Of a stretch of 64,000 bases of DNA, positions 28,191 through 40,894 are shown one piece after another. The stretch is from Methylomicrobium sp. wino1 (lineage in GTDB: Bacteria > Pseudomonadota > Gammaproteobacteria > Methylococcales > Methylomonadaceae): assembly GCF_003932755.1 (NCBI RefSeq), contig NZ_CP024202.1, forward strand, positions 2,790,001-2,854,000, in the 5' to 3' direction. The notes under the pieces were generated by a model. That model was not told where the DNA came from and searched no databases. It saw only the letters and a list, made by a program, of their open reading frames with translations. A program made the position numbers and the translations under genes. Positions within the stretch are counted from its first letter, which is position 1. Every line of letters begins with the position of its first letter.

Positions 28191-29212
28191 AAAAATGTCT
28201 CTTTTGTTCTGCTGTAAAGAATTTCGCCAAAAAATTTGCCGTAAAGATGGATTAAGTTAATTTAAATAGTAAAAAACTAACGTCCACTTCACGGTGTTAA
28301 GGGTATCACTTCAATATTACATTTCTATTAAGAAAAGCTAAATTCTCTTCTCAATACTTTTCAATCTACCGCAATGTATTTTTATTCAGTCCCCTGCCTA
28401 CAAAACAAATTGTCAGCTTGGCTTCCCTATTTTTCAAAGAGGGGTGCTGAATATTTATACCGCAATGGCTACACATCGTTTGGTAGTTAAAATTATTGCA
28501 CTATAGCATAGTAAAGCATAAATTATGCCATTTAATATAAAATTATTATTATCATTATGTTGTGTGCCGCATGACGGTTTTTTAAACGTAAAAATCTTGG
28601 GTTTGTAAAAATTATTGACAATTAAACGCATTTCTCATGCGGTAAGTCTCTGTTTTAAATATGCGCGATTAATTGATGAGATCCCTTTATAGGCTTTAAC
28701 TTGCTGAAATATAAATTATTTATTTTGTTTAGTATGTGATCAGATTGTTGTTTCTGTAAGGCTAAGGCTCAACCGAAACGAGGCTCAAGCGTTTGGTATT
28801 GCTGGGGTTGTAAAATTATTTGACAAAATTTTTATTAACCAAATTTTGCCGGTTGTTGATCATAAGTATATGAAAGATAAGAAAAATATAGATTTTTACG
28901 CTAAAATAATGATCTAGCCTTATTTATAATAGCAGGGTAAAAATTGGCATGATTTTTAACCCAGCATTAACGTTTGGCGAGCATAAGGAATTGAAAATTA
29001 ATGATAATAGTAAATGTCATAAGCTATAGTCACTACAAATTGTTAAGGCTGATTGCATGTCGCTCGTAACGTTATTTACCCTTTATGAGGGCGTGAGGCT
29101 TGTCTAGTTAGGAGGGTCGGCAGCAATGAGGATGTTTGCTCCATGCAAAAAACCGCATTCACACCTTCCATGGGTTTCATGCTGCCGTCAAGTTCCCCCA
29201 TGGACGGTTTTA

Positions 29213-29277
29213 CTAATCACCTAAATTCTACAGTCCATTGACTATGGGCGGCTATCTTGGATAATTTATGTGCTGGG
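29213..29277 (-). repeat. Degenerate copy of the 65-bp mini-element in a decayed family B context
   Basis: Exactly 65 bases from CTAATCACCTAAATT to ATAATTTATGTGCTGGG, with the interior of the 24573 module in reverse orientation (GTCCATTGACTATGG, CTATCTTGGATAATTT). The outer end is mutated and no target duplication is visible. Confidence 0.6.
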
Positions 29278-29514
29278 TGAGTGGCGGTCCTCGATAGGCA
29301 TATTTTAAGCCTTATTATTTTAAGACGGTTTTTTGAATCAAAAAGGAGTAAGACCTTTCATGTATGAAATTTCGGCATTGGCTGAGTTATAAGGGTGGTT
29401 GAATTTCCTCGTTCATTGGCGGTGATTAACTATCCTGCTTGGATATTTTTTTTAGTACTGGCTCTTTGATAAATGTCTCGGCGCCGAAATTTGGCTAACA
29501 ATTTGGTGTATTAA

Positions 29515-30876
29515 ATGCTTCTATTAGAGTCGCGAGTCGTTGAATTAGGTCTGCAAAAATTAAAATCGCCGCAACAAATTTATATTGCCTATAGCGGCGG
29601 TGTAGATTCGCATGTGTTGTTACATCTTTGTGCTTCGATATCTTCTCTACAAAATAAAATTACCGCGGTTCATATACATCACGGTTTGCAAGCGGTAGGC
29701 GATGCTTGGCCAAGTCATTGCCGGTCGGTCGCTAAGCAATTGGGTGTTGATTTTGTCGAAATTCATGTCGATGCGCGAAGCGCCGGGCGCGAAAGCCCCG
29801 AGGAAGCGGCCAGGAATGCGCGGTATGACGCCTTAAAGGCTTTGCTTTCGGAAAACGACGTTTTGATGGTGGCTCAGCACCGAGAGGATCAATTGGAAAC
29901 CGTTTTATTGCAATTGTTTCGAGGTGCCGGTTTGCAAGGGCTCTCGGGCATGCCTGAAATGATGGTCTTTGGTAAGGGAGTGCTGTTGAGGCCCTTATTG
30001 AATACACCAAAACAAGTAATCGACCAATACGCCCGGCAACATGATTTCAATTTTATTGAAGATCCCAGTAATCAAGGCATTGACTTCGATCGTAATTTTT
30101 TACGCAATGAAATTGTTCCTTTACTCAAGCAACGTTGGCCGTCCATTGATAAAACAGTCTCTCGTTCAGCGGTTCATTGCGCGGAAGCCTCTGAACTGTT
30201 GAGTAAATTAGCTGGCGATCAATTCAAGCAGGTCTATCAAACAAAGGATGCAACGCTATCGATACCGGCTTTGGTAAAGCTTGATGTGACGGAACAAGCA
30301 TTAATTGTTCGGCAATGGTTCGCGCGTTTGGGGCTAAAAATGCCGCCCCGTGCCTTTGTGTTGCGCATTTTGTCCATGATTCAGTCGCCGCTTAGCGATC
30401 CGCAGTTGCCGAATCAAAAACATACGATACGCCGTTTCCGGAATAGCTTGTTTTGTGTGCCGCAGCAAACCGTTATTTTACCGGAACAAGGCGTTGTATG
30501 GTCGAATAGCGATGCCCCTCTTGACTTGCCTGACGGTACGGAACTGAAAATTGCTTATGACCACTCCGGAATTGATCAATCGATTTGGCTTAGGTCGCAT
30601 ATCGACGTTAGGTTTCGTAGCGGCGGGGAAAAAATTGCTTTGCCGAATCGAGAAGGGCGGCATCGCTTGAAAAATCTTTATCAGGACGCAGGGATTCCGC
30701 CTTGGGAAAGGCCTTATATTCCATTAATCTATTTAGACGGGCGCTTGGCGGCAATTGCCGATCTTTGGATCGGTTCCGAATTTTATTGCAAAAACAAGCC
30801 AGGATGTATTCGGCTAATTCGGTCGCAAAAAAATAAAAACCGGAAAGGCCATGACGAATGTGTCTTAGTCGATTAA
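29515..30876 (+). CDS. tilS: tRNA(Ile)-lysidine synthase
   Basis: 453 residues. It converts the wobble C34 of the AUA-reading tRNA(Ile) to lysidine with ATP and lysine. The N-terminal PP-loop ATPase has SGGVDS at residues 27-32, and the family motif HHGLQ and the QHREDQLETVLLQLFRGAGLQGLSGM region are present. The C-terminal tRNA-binding domain has DVRFRSGGEKIALP and LKNLYQDAGIPPWERP, matching the gammaproteobacterial long form. ATG 29515 is the natural start. It begins the cluster tilS-pyrG-kdsA-eno-ftsB and is separated from pyrG by 60 bases. In many gammaproteobacteria tilS follows accA; here it follows a non-coding region. Confidence 0.95.
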   Translation: MLLLESRVVELGLQKLKSPQQIYIAYSGGVDSHVLLHLCASISSLQNKITAVHIHHGLQAVGDAWPSHCRSVAKQLGVDFVEIHVDARSAGRESPEEAARNARYDALKALLSENDVLMVAQHREDQLETVLLQLFRGAGLQGLSGMPEMMVFGKGVLLRPLLNTPKQVIDQYARQHDFNFIEDPSNQGIDFDRNFLRNEIVPLLKQRWPSIDKTVSRSAVHCAEASELLSKLAGDQFKQVYQTKDATLSIPALVKLDVTEQALIVRQWFARLGLKMPPRAFVLRILSMIQSPLSDPQLPNQKHTIRRFRNSLFCVPQQTVILPEQGVVWSNSDAPLDLPDGTELKIAYDHSGIDQSIWLRSHIDVRFRSGGEKIALPNREGRHRLKNLYQDAGIPPWERPYIPLIYLDGRLAAIADLWIGSEFYCKNKPGCIRLIRSQKNKNRKGHDECVLVD

Positions 30877-30885
30877 AATAGATAA

Positions 30886-34691
<3,806 letters not shown>

Positions 34692-34707
34692 TCTATACCT
34701 GGGTAAA

Positions 34708-34727
34708 GGGCGGCGTTTTCGCCGCCC
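34708..34727 (+). terminator. GC-rich hairpin after eno
   Basis: Perfect 8-bp stem GGGCGGCG / CGCCGCCC with a TTTT loop, 16 bases after the eno stop. There is no T-tract after it, so it may be an attenuator or an mRNA-stabilising 3' structure instead of a full terminator. Confidence 0.5.
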
Positions 34728-34748
34728 CGATTCAGGGTTTGCCGTTAT

Positions 34749-35027
34749 ATGAACAATTTCAGAACTATCGTTGCGTTGCTAATTGCGATCATCGTGCATC
34801 TGCAGTATCGCCTTTGGTTCGGCGACGGCGGCATTGTTCAGATCAATCAATATCAAAGCCGATTGGATGAGCTCGCGATGCAAGTTCAGGAAAAAAAGGA
34901 ACGCAATGCAGCTTTATATGGTGAAGTTCTCGATTTGAGAAAAGGACAAGAGGCCATCGAGGAAAGAGCCCGCTATGAATTAGGGATGATCAAGGAAGAC
35001 GAGACTTTTTTTCAGGTCCTGGAGTAG
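34749..35027 (+). CDS. ftsB: Cell division protein FtsB
   Basis: 92 residues. A short cytoplasmic start, one transmembrane helix (about 4-20) and a periplasmic leucine-zipper-type coiled coil (about 30-65) containing NAALYGEVLDLRKGQEAIEERARYELGMI, the family signature. It forms the FtsQ-FtsB-FtsL subcomplex that controls septal peptidoglycan synthesis. The position between eno and ispD is the standard gammaproteobacterial location and supports the call. It is separated from ispD by 266 bases containing an imperfect palindrome of the TAGGCTGGG...CCTAGCCTA type (about 35033-35118). Confidence 0.93.
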   Translation: MNNFRTIVALLIAIIVHLQYRLWFGDGGIVQINQYQSRLDELAMQVQEKKERNAALYGEVLDLRKGQEAIEERARYELGMIKEDETFFQVLE

Positions 35028-35293
35028 GGTAGATAGGCTGGGATGGGATCAACAACGTGAACCCCGGCTCTGCAATGCCCGGAATGCTGGGTATCGCTGA
35101 TGCGCAACCTAGCCTACGACATTCTGTGGGAGCGACCCCTTGATCGCGATGTCGAAGCCCGGGTTGCCAAGTGACAGTTATGGTATCGAGGTCACATTGG
35201 CCAAGATGCCATAATGATAGCTACAAGTTATTCATAACGATGAGCGCTCCACCGTAAGGTCCTATTCACAAGCGTATATTTTTTACCTTATCG

Positions 35294-35989
35294 ATGACAA
35301 ATACCCGATCCATATGGGCGGTAGTTCCGGCGGCCGGTGTCGGTAAACGGATGCAGGCCGAACGTCCCAAGCAATATCTCGAATTAGCGGGCAAAACTGT
35401 CTTGGAACATACGTTGACACGTTTGTTGCAAGCCGAAATTTTTACTGCGATTTCGGTTGCGATTTCTATCGAAGATCCGTATTGGTCGGAACTGACGATT
35501 TCGAAAAATGAGCATGTGCTGACCGCACCGGGCGGCAAGGAGCGTTCGGATTCAGTGTTTTCTGCGTTACAGGCGATATCAGGGCGAGCATCTGAAAAAG
35601 ACTGGGTATTGGTTCACGATGCGGCGAGACCTTGCATTACCGCCGCCGATATTCGGCTTCTGATTGGCTCATTGCAAGATGACGAGATAGGCGGCATTTT
35701 GGCGCTATCGTCGCATGATACGCTAAAAAACGTCGAAGGCGGCCGCATTGTCGGAACCCTGGATAGAGTGCATATTTGGCGAGCTTTGACGCCGCAGATG
35801 TTTCGCTACGGCCAGTTGAAACAGGCCCTTGAAGCGTCGGCCGGCAATCCGGCCGTTACCGATGAGGCGAGTGCGCTCGAATTGCTCGGCTTTCAACCCA
35901 AGATCGTCGAAGGACGTCCCGATAATATCAAGATTACTAGACCTGAAGACTTACCCTTAGCACAATTTTATCTGGAGCAACAACAATGA
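35294..35989 (+). CDS. ispD: 2-C-methyl-D-erythritol 4-phosphate cytidylyltransferase
   Basis: 231 residues. It transfers CMP from CTP to MEP in the third step of the non-mevalonate isoprenoid pathway. N-terminal nucleotide-binding motif [22 protein letters not shown], the [10 protein letters not shown] motif with the metal-binding Asp, and the C-terminal TDEASALE and [16 protein letters not shown] segment. The stop overlaps the ispF ATG by 4 bases, the usual ispDF coupling. In its neighbourhood CTP synthase (pyrG) supplies the CTP substrate, though that link is only one of position. Confidence 0.97.
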   Translation: MTNTRSIWAVVPAAGVGKRMQAERPKQYLELAGKTVLEHTLTRLLQAEIFTAISVAISIEDPYWSELTISKNEHVLTAPGGKERSDSVFSALQAISGRASEKDWVLVHDAARPCITAADIRLLIGSLQDDEIGGILALSSHDTLKNVEGGRIVGTLDRVHIWRALTPQMFRYGQLKQALEASAGNPAVTDEASALELLGFQPKIVEGRPDNIKITRPEDLPLAQFYLEQQQ

Positions 35990-36459
35990 TCAAAGTCGGT
36001 CAAGGTTACGATGTGCATCGTTTCAAGGATGGCGGAGACATTATTTTGGGCGGCGTGAAGATTCCTTATGAAAAAGGTCTCGACGCGCATTCGGACGGAG
36101 ACGTTGTGCTGCATGCCTTATCCGATGCGCTTTTGGGCGCGGCCGCGTTGGGCGATATCGGTAAGCACTTTCCCGATTCCGATCCGAGTTTCAAAGGAGC
36201 CGATAGCCGCGTATTGCTTCGCCATGTTTATCAGATCGTGCAAAATAAAGGTTATTTTCTCGTCAATGCCGATATTACGATTATTGCCCAAGCGCCGAAA
36301 ATGGCGCCGCATATCGAGTTAATGTGCCGTAATATTGCCGAAGATTTGAACGTCGAACTCGACTGTATCAATGTCAAGGCGACCACAACTGAAAAGCTTG
36401 GTTTCGAAGGCCGCGGAGAAGGCATTGCCGTCCAGGCGGCCGTATTGATTGAAAGGTAG
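35986..36459 (+). CDS. ispF: 2-C-methyl-D-erythritol 2,4-cyclodiphosphate synthase
   Basis: 157 residues, homotrimeric enzyme forming MEcPP, the substrate of the IspG encoded at 6.8-8.1 kb. Zinc-site motif GQGYDVHRF (Asp and His) with the second ligand in [12 protein letters not shown], plus KHFPDSDP, and the substrate-cavity motif [18 protein letters not shown] at the C-terminus. It starts inside the ispD stop. A perfect 10-bp hairpin at 36554-36577 after it may end the transcript before the repeat-rich gap that precedes truD. Confidence 0.97.
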   Translation: MIKVGQGYDVHRFKDGGDIILGGVKIPYEKGLDAHSDGDVVLHALSDALLGAAALGDIGKHFPDSDPSFKGADSRVLLRHVYQIVQNKGYFLVNADITIIAQAPKMAPHIELMCRNIAEDLNVELDCINVKATTTEKLGFEGRGEGIAVQAAVLIER

Positions 36460-36553
36460 AGCGACGCAGATAGAGCCGGATTTGTAACCCCGTCCTAAAT
36501 GTTTTGACCGTGGTCAAAGAATGCTGAAATGTTTGGGAGAAATCGAAACGTTT

Positions 36554-36577
36554 AGGGCGGGTTAAATAACCCGCCCT
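36554..36577 (+). terminator. Hairpin after ispDF
   Basis: Perfect stem AGGGCGGGTT / AACCCGCCCT with an AAAT loop, 95 bases after ispF. No T-tract; terminator or repeat remnant. Confidence 0.4.
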
Positions 36578-36611
36578 GCAGCCGTTATTCAAACTTATAG
36601 GGCAAACCTTA

Positions 36612-36660
36612 AACCTAGAAAATGCATTTCACCATGAAGATAATGAAGGGGAGAGAATTG
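36612..36660 (+). repeat. Partial family C repeat
   Basis: AAACCTAGAAAATGCATTTC followed by ACCATGAAGATAATGAAGG, matching the start of the 18219 and 42975 copies. Confidence 0.5.
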
Positions 36661-36709
36661 AGTGCTTTATTAACTTTCCCAATATCAAAGATAAACTCAA
36701 TGCAGCCGG

Positions 36710-36787
36710 GCAGGTCAGGTTAGGCGGAGCCGTAACCCAACAATCGATGGACAAATGTCGGGCTACGCTAGCGCTAACCCGACCTAC
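36710..36787. repeat. Inverted repeat, second copy of the 16798-16877 type
   Basis: Shares GGCGGAGCCGTAACCC, AAATGTCGGG and TACGCTAGCGCTAACCCG with the copy before bioA. Confidence 0.6.
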
Positions 36788-36802
36788 CCTGCTGCTTCTC
36801 AG

Positions 36803-37043
36803 TAACGTTCATGAAAGCCTGGCCATCGCCCCGGCAAATGAAAGTTCTCTGGTGGCGGAGGGTGCGGTCACTCGCCCGACAGGACGCCGTGAATACGTCC
36901 GTGTAGGCTCGACGGCGGCTATCCCTGCCGCCGACGCCTGCCGGTCGAGCAACCGCACCCTCTTGGAGCCGGCATTTTCTCTGCTGAGCTTCGTATATTG
37001 AAAAATTAGCTAAGGTGTCCGAATCTACGAATTTTCACAGTAA
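36803..37043 (+). repeat. Family A repeat (241 bp)
   Basis: Runs from TAACGTTCATGAA to TTTTCACAGTAA. The inner inverted part (36858-36962) is GAGGGTGCGGTCACTCGCC...CGAGCAACCGCACCCTC around GACAGGACGCCGTGAATACG and GCTCGACGGCGGC / GCCGCCGACGCC. It is nearly identical to 60415-60654. It ends 12 bases before the truD start, so it may supply part of the truD leader. Confidence 0.8.
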
Positions 37044-37055
37044 TACTTCCTAGTC

Positions 37056-38078
37056 TTGAAAAACATCGAAATACCACAGTGGCCTTATGCCTACGGAGAT
37101 CCCTCCGGAACCGGAAAGATCCGCACAGAGCCGGAAGATTTCATCGTTAAAGAAGTGTTGTCGTTCGAACCCTCGGGCGAAGGCGAGCATGTTTTTTTGC
37201 TTATCGAGAAAAAAGGCGAAAATACCGAGTTTGTGGCGAGACAACTGGCTCGTTTTGCCGGCGTTAGGCAGCGCGATATCGGATATGCCGGCTTGAAGGA
37301 TCGTCATGCCGTTACGACGCAGTGGTTCAGTGTATGGTTACCGGGCAAGGAAGCACCGCAATGGTTCGATTTCGAATCGGAAACGATTACGGTTCATCGG
37401 TCAATACGTCATGCTCGTAAATTGAAACGCGGCATATCGTCCGGTAATCGTTTCGAACTATTGATTAGAGATTGGCAAGGTGACGAAAAGCGACTTGAAG
37501 ATCAGTTGAGTCGGATCAAGAGCTGCGGTGTGCCGAATTATTTCGGCGAGCAACGCTTCGGGAATTTCGGGCAGAATGTCAATAAAGCTCTAGCTCTATT
37601 CGAAGGCGCTAAGGTTAAGCGTGAACAACGCGGTATTTACCTATCGGCGGCTCGGTCGTTTTTGTTCAATCATATTTTGGCCGAGAGAATCAGACTGGAT
37701 AATTGGAATAAACCAGTCGGTGGCGATGTATTCATAGTTGACGGATCCCGAGGTTTTTTTAAAGTTGACCAAATCGGTCCGTACATTTCTAAAAGGGTCG
37801 ATACGTGCGAAATTCACCCAAGCGCTGTGCTTTGCGGGCAGAGGGGTTCCGAAGCAAGCGCTGAGGCCTGGGTTATCGAATCAGCAGTGATCGAACGTTT
37901 CGATTTTATAGTTCGCGGTTTGTCCAACTGCGGCCTGGAAAGCGCACGCAGGGCGCTTAGAATGAGTGTGACCGATTTAGAGTGGCGTTTTATTTCGCGG
38001 GACCGATTGCAACTAAAATTCACCCTACCGGCGGGAAGCTATGCGACCGCTTTACTTCGAGAAATAATAGAGATTTAA
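37056..38078 (+). CDS. truD: tRNA pseudouridine(13) synthase
   Basis: 340 residues, TTG start at 37056. No ATG in frame gives the conserved beginning (QWPYAYGDPSGTGKIRTEPEDFIVKE). It isomerises U13 of tRNA(Glu) and some others. The catalytic Asp is in GYAGLKDRHAVTTQWFSV, and the insertion domain begins with NYFGEQRFG. The C-terminal part has FTLPAGSYATALLREI. The ispDF-truD-surE-pcm order is typical for gammaproteobacteria. The start lies 12 bases after a family A repeat, with a poor ribosome-binding site (a TAGT-type leader), so translation may be weak or depend on the repeat structure. Confidence 0.95.
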   Translation: MKNIEIPQWPYAYGDPSGTGKIRTEPEDFIVKEVLSFEPSGEGEHVFLLIEKKGENTEFVARQLARFAGVRQRDIGYAGLKDRHAVTTQWFSVWLPGKEAPQWFDFESETITVHRSIRHARKLKRGISSGNRFELLIRDWQGDEKRLEDQLSRIKSCGVPNYFGEQRFGNFGQNVNKALALFEGAKVKREQRGIYLSAARSFLFNHILAERIRLDNWNKPVGGDVFIVDGSRGFFKVDQIGPYISKRVDTCEIHPSAVLCGQRGSEASAEAWVIESAVIERFDFIVRGLSNCGLESARRALRMSVTDLEWRFISRDRLQLKFTLPAGSYATALLREIIEI

Positions 38079-38081
38079 ATC

Positions 38082-38876
38082 ATGGATATTATTCAAGCTA
38101 TCTTGTTAGCCTTACTGCAGGGGTTGACTGAGTTCTTACCGATTTCGAGTTCCGCGCATTTGATATTGTTGCCGGTTATCTTGGGCTGGGAGGATCAGGG
38201 GCTTGCATTCGATGTCGCGGTGCATGTCGGTACCTTAACGGCTGTCATAGCCTATTACCGCAAGGACTTATTGACGATCATTGCGGCATGGTTCGGTTCG
38301 TTCACCGGCAAAGGGGCTTCGGACGATTCCCGTTTGGCCTGGTATGTGGTGTTGGGCACGGTTCCGGTGGGCCTTGCGGGCTTATCGATGCCTCACTCGC
38401 TTGAAGAGTCATTGAGATCGCCTCTGGTGATTGCGAGTTCGACTATCGTTTTCGCGATCTTGCTGTGGACTTCAGAAAAATTCGCTAAAGAGCGTCGGAC
38501 TGTCGTGACTTTATTCGATGCTTTGCTGGTTGGCGTGTTTCAGGCGATTGCATTGATTCCCGGCACTTCCCGTGCGGGCATCACGATCACAGCCGGCTTA
38601 TTTTCCGGTTTACAGCGCGAGCAAGCTGCACGTTTTTCGTTTCTATTGTCGATTCCGGTGATTGCATTGGCCGGCATGCTAAAGGCTTTTGAGTTATTCA
38701 AGTCCGATGTCGAAGTCATGTGGGGCTTCATGGCGATCGGAGCGACGGTCTCCTGTGTCGTTGCTTACTTAACAATCGGTTGGTTTTTGAAATTGCTGAA
38801 TCGGATCGGCATGATTCCTTTCGTTTGGTATCGTTTAGCGCTCGGTATCGTTTTGTTCGTCGTATTTATCCGTTAA
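38082..38876 (+). CDS. uppP: Undecaprenyl-diphosphatase
   Basis: 264 residues with seven to eight hydrophobic segments. It recycles the C55 lipid carrier by removing a phosphate from undecaprenyl pyrophosphate and confers bacitracin resistance (BacA). Motifs: LLQGLTEFLPISSSAHL (catalytic Glu and Ser) and IPGTSRAGITI. It starts 3 bases after the truD stop, so it is co-transcribed. It is an insertion into the usual truD-surE order. Its 3' end overlaps the smr gene on the opposite strand by 42 bases. Confidence 0.96.
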   Translation: MDIIQAILLALLQGLTEFLPISSSAHLILLPVILGWEDQGLAFDVAVHVGTLTAVIAYYRKDLLTIIAAWFGSFTGKGASDDSRLAWYVVLGTVPVGLAGLSMPHSLEESLRSPLVIASSTIVFAILLWTSEKFAKERRTVVTLFDALLVGVFQAIALIPGTSRAGITITAGLFSGLQREQAARFSFLLSIPVIALAGMLKAFELFKSDVEVMWGFMAIGATVSCVVAYLTIGWFLKLLNRIGMIPFVWYRLALGIVLFVVFIR

Positions 38877-39401
38877 GCGCAGCAGGACAAAAACCGCCCC
38901 CGTGCCGCCTTCTCTGTGCGGTGCGGAACAAAAGGCCTGTACGTCGCGGTGTTGGCGAAGCCATAAATTGAGACTGTTTTTCAGAATCGGTAGGTTATCC
39001 GGTGAGCGATAGCCCTTGCCATGTACGATACAGACGCAACGGAAACCTTCCTCCACACAGCTATGCAGAAAGCGTAATAATTGCTTTTTTGCCTCGTGGC
39101 TACTCAGTCCGTGTAAGTCGATTTCGGCATCGAGTCCGTAATGTCCTTTGCGCATTTTTCGCAAAACGTTTTTTTGTAAGCCGGGGCTCAGAAAGCTCAG
39201 ACTATCCTCGAGACTTAGCAATTCAGTGACCGATATTGATTCGTCAAGTGATTGAGCATTATCAACTGAACGTTTAACGGGTATGGGTTTGGGTTTAGGC
39301 GTGGTGCTCAGGTGCAGTTTGTCGCTGTCTATCGATATGACTTTCCCGACTGTTTGACGAAACAGATCCCGATCTTCCTGTGTTAGGCTTTTTTTTCTCA
39401 C
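38835..39401 (-). CDS. Smr/MutS2-type domain protein (SmrA/SmrB-like)
   Basis: 188 residues, GTG start. A charged N-terminal half is followed by a complete Smr domain (about 95-180): DAEIDLHGLSSHEAKKQLLRF, then CVCIVHGKGYRS, and GGTGAVFVLL. The family's DxH and HGxG motifs are intact. Proteobacterial Smr proteins include SmrB, an endonuclease that cleaves mRNA at collided ribosomes, and SmrA; the N-terminal portion does not let me choose. The last 42 bases overlap antisense with uppP, and the gene is divergent from surE. Confidence 0.88.
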   Translation of the reverse strand: MRKKSLTQEDRDLFRQTVGKVISIDSDKLHLSTTPKPKPIPVKRSVDNAQSLDESISVTELLSLEDSLSFLSPGLQKNVLRKMRKGHYGLDAEIDLHGLSSHEAKKQLLRFLHSCVEEGFRCVCIVHGKGYRSPDNLPILKNSLNLWLRQHRDVQAFCSAPHREGGTGAVFVLLRLTDKYDEQNDTER

Positions 39402-39475
39402 GTTAGCTGATTTAAATACGATAAGTTGTTAATATTAGGGATTTTATAAACTATTTGCGCACGGGGCGACTTAAA

Positions 39476-40216
39476 ATGCATATTTTGTTGAGCAATGATG
39501 ACGGCTATCTGGCGGAAGGCCTGAATGCATTGGCGGATGCATTAAGCGCTCATGCCGAAATTTCGGTTGTGGCGCCGGACCGAAACCGCAGCGCGGCCAG
39601 TAATTCACTGACTCTGGAAAGACCGCTCAGAGCTTACCAAACCTCTAACGGTTTTATTAGAGTAGACGGCACACCGACCGATTGCGTTCATTTGGCGATC
39701 ACCGGTTTGTTGGAGCAAGAGCCTGATATGGTATTTGCCGGAATTAATCACGGTTCCAATTTGGGCGATGACGTACTCTATTCCGGCACTGTGGCGGCGG
39801 CGACCGAAGGCCGGTTTTTAGGTTTGCCGGCCGTGGCGATTTCGTTGTTCGGCAATAATCCGAGGTATTTCGATACGGCGGCGCAAGTTGCGGTTATATT
39901 ACTACAAAGATTGATAGAAGAGCCTTTGCCTCAAGATAGTATTTTGAATGTCAATGTACCTGATATTCCTTTTAGCGAGCTTAAAGGTTTTCAGGCGACT
40001 CGCTTGGGGCAGCGTCATAAGGCCGAACCGGTGGTCAAAAGCGTCGACCCAAGAGAAAGACCTATTTACTGGGTAGGACCGCCAGGTCTGGAGCAAGATG
40101 CGGGACCCGGAACCGACTTTTACGCGATTAAATCGGGTTATGTTTCGGTTAGCCCCTTGCAAGTCGATTTGACACGCTATGAACGTATAGGCGCTTTAGA
40201 AAATTGGTTGCCTTAG
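39476..40216 (+). CDS. surE: 5'/3'-nucleotidase SurE
   Basis: 246 residues from ATG 39476, which follows a GGGG-type ribosome-binding site; a frame opening at 39455 adds seven atypical residues. Survival protein E is a metal-dependent nucleoside 5'(3')-monophosphatase. The N-terminal [13 protein letters not shown] carries the metal-binding Asp pair. [15 protein letters not shown] holds the phosphate-binding Ser, and [24 protein letters not shown] is a family signature. Located before pcm as in most gammaproteobacteria. Confidence 0.96.
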   Translation: MHILLSNDDGYLAEGLNALADALSAHAEISVVAPDRNRSAASNSLTLERPLRAYQTSNGFIRVDGTPTDCVHLAITGLLEQEPDMVFAGINHGSNLGDDVLYSGTVAAATEGRFLGLPAVAISLFGNNPRYFDTAAQVAVILLQRLIEEPLPQDSILNVNVPDIPFSELKGFQATRLGQRHKAEPVVKSVDPRERPIYWVGPPGLEQDAGPGTDFYAIKSGYVSVSPLQVDLTRYERIGALENWLP

Positions 40217-40229
40217 GAGAAATATAATA

Positions 40230-40892
40230 ATGATGATGCTTAATGTAAAAGGAATAGGCATGACTTCCATGCGAACTCGGGAGCGCATGGTGGGGCGATT
40301 GAAGGAACAGGGGATCAATAATCATAAAATTCTCGATGCGTTGCGTAATACGCCGCGTCATTTGTTCGTCGATGAAGCGCTCGCTAGTCGGGCCTACGAA
40401 GATACCGCTTTGCCGATCGGTTATAATCAGACGATATCGCAACCTTATATCGTCGCTAAAATGACCGAGTTGCTTTTGGCATCCGGTCCGCTTGCCAAGG
40501 TCTTGGAAATCGGCACCGGTTGCGGCTATCAGACGGCGGTGTTGTCGCAATTGGTCGACTACGTTTACACGGTCGAAAGGATTCAGCCGCTGCAAAAGAA
40601 AGCCAAAAATTTGGTATGGAGTTTGAAACATAAAAACATCAGCTATTTGCACAGCGATGGCGGCTGGGGATGGCCCGATCATGCCCCGTACGACGGGATT
40701 TTGGTAACGGCGGCGCCGCCCGAAATTCCCGAAATGTTGCTGCGGCAACTGGCTGTCGGTGGAGTGATGGTGATTCCGATCGGTCATGCCGGCGGACAGG
40801 AGCTACAACGGGTTACGCGAAACGCATCAGGATTCGAAGTCGAAATCCTAGAGTCGGTCAATTTCGTGCCGTTTTTGTCGGGCAGGGAATAA
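40230..40892 (+). CDS. pcm: Protein-L-isoaspartate O-methyltransferase
   Basis: 220 residues. It methylates isoaspartyl residues with SAM to start repair of damaged proteins. Family motifs: [23 protein letters not shown] near the N-terminus, [13 protein letters not shown], and the SAM-binding loop [18 protein letters not shown]. The start at ATG 40230 follows GGAG at 40217-40220; the internal ATG at 40260 would also give a full domain. It follows surE by 13 bases and precedes a YqaA-like gene by 2 bases, so the three are one transcript. The usual nlpD-rpoS genes do not follow. Confidence 0.96.
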   Translation: MMMLNVKGIGMTSMRTRERMVGRLKEQGINNHKILDALRNTPRHLFVDEALASRAYEDTALPIGYNQTISQPYIVAKMTELLLASGPLAKVLEIGTGCGYQTAVLSQLVDYVYTVERIQPLQKKAKNLVWSLKHKNISYLHSDGGWGWPDHAPYDGILVTAAPPEIPEMLLRQLAVGGVMVIPIGHAGGQELQRVTRNASGFEVEILESVNFVPFLSGRE

Positions 40893-40894
40893 GC

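Larger units (their letters stand above)
27965..29514. other. 1.5-kb gene-free, AT-rich region
   Basis: No open reading frame with a plausible start, codon use or homology is visible on either strand. It contains the candidate riboswitch (28111-28190, minus strand) and a degenerate family B segment with a decayed 65-bp mini-element (about 29213-29277). It also holds several AT-rich tracts. The stretch 28200-29050 shows nothing I can name. This is the longest non-coding interval of the window. Confidence 0.7.

Noticed and set aside
36747-37001. Open frame of 84 residues through the family A repeat, and a similar one at 60464-60700
   Set aside because: The same translation (TRPTGRREYVxVGSTAA) arises in each repeat copy because the DNA is repeated; there is no ribosome-binding site and no codon bias.
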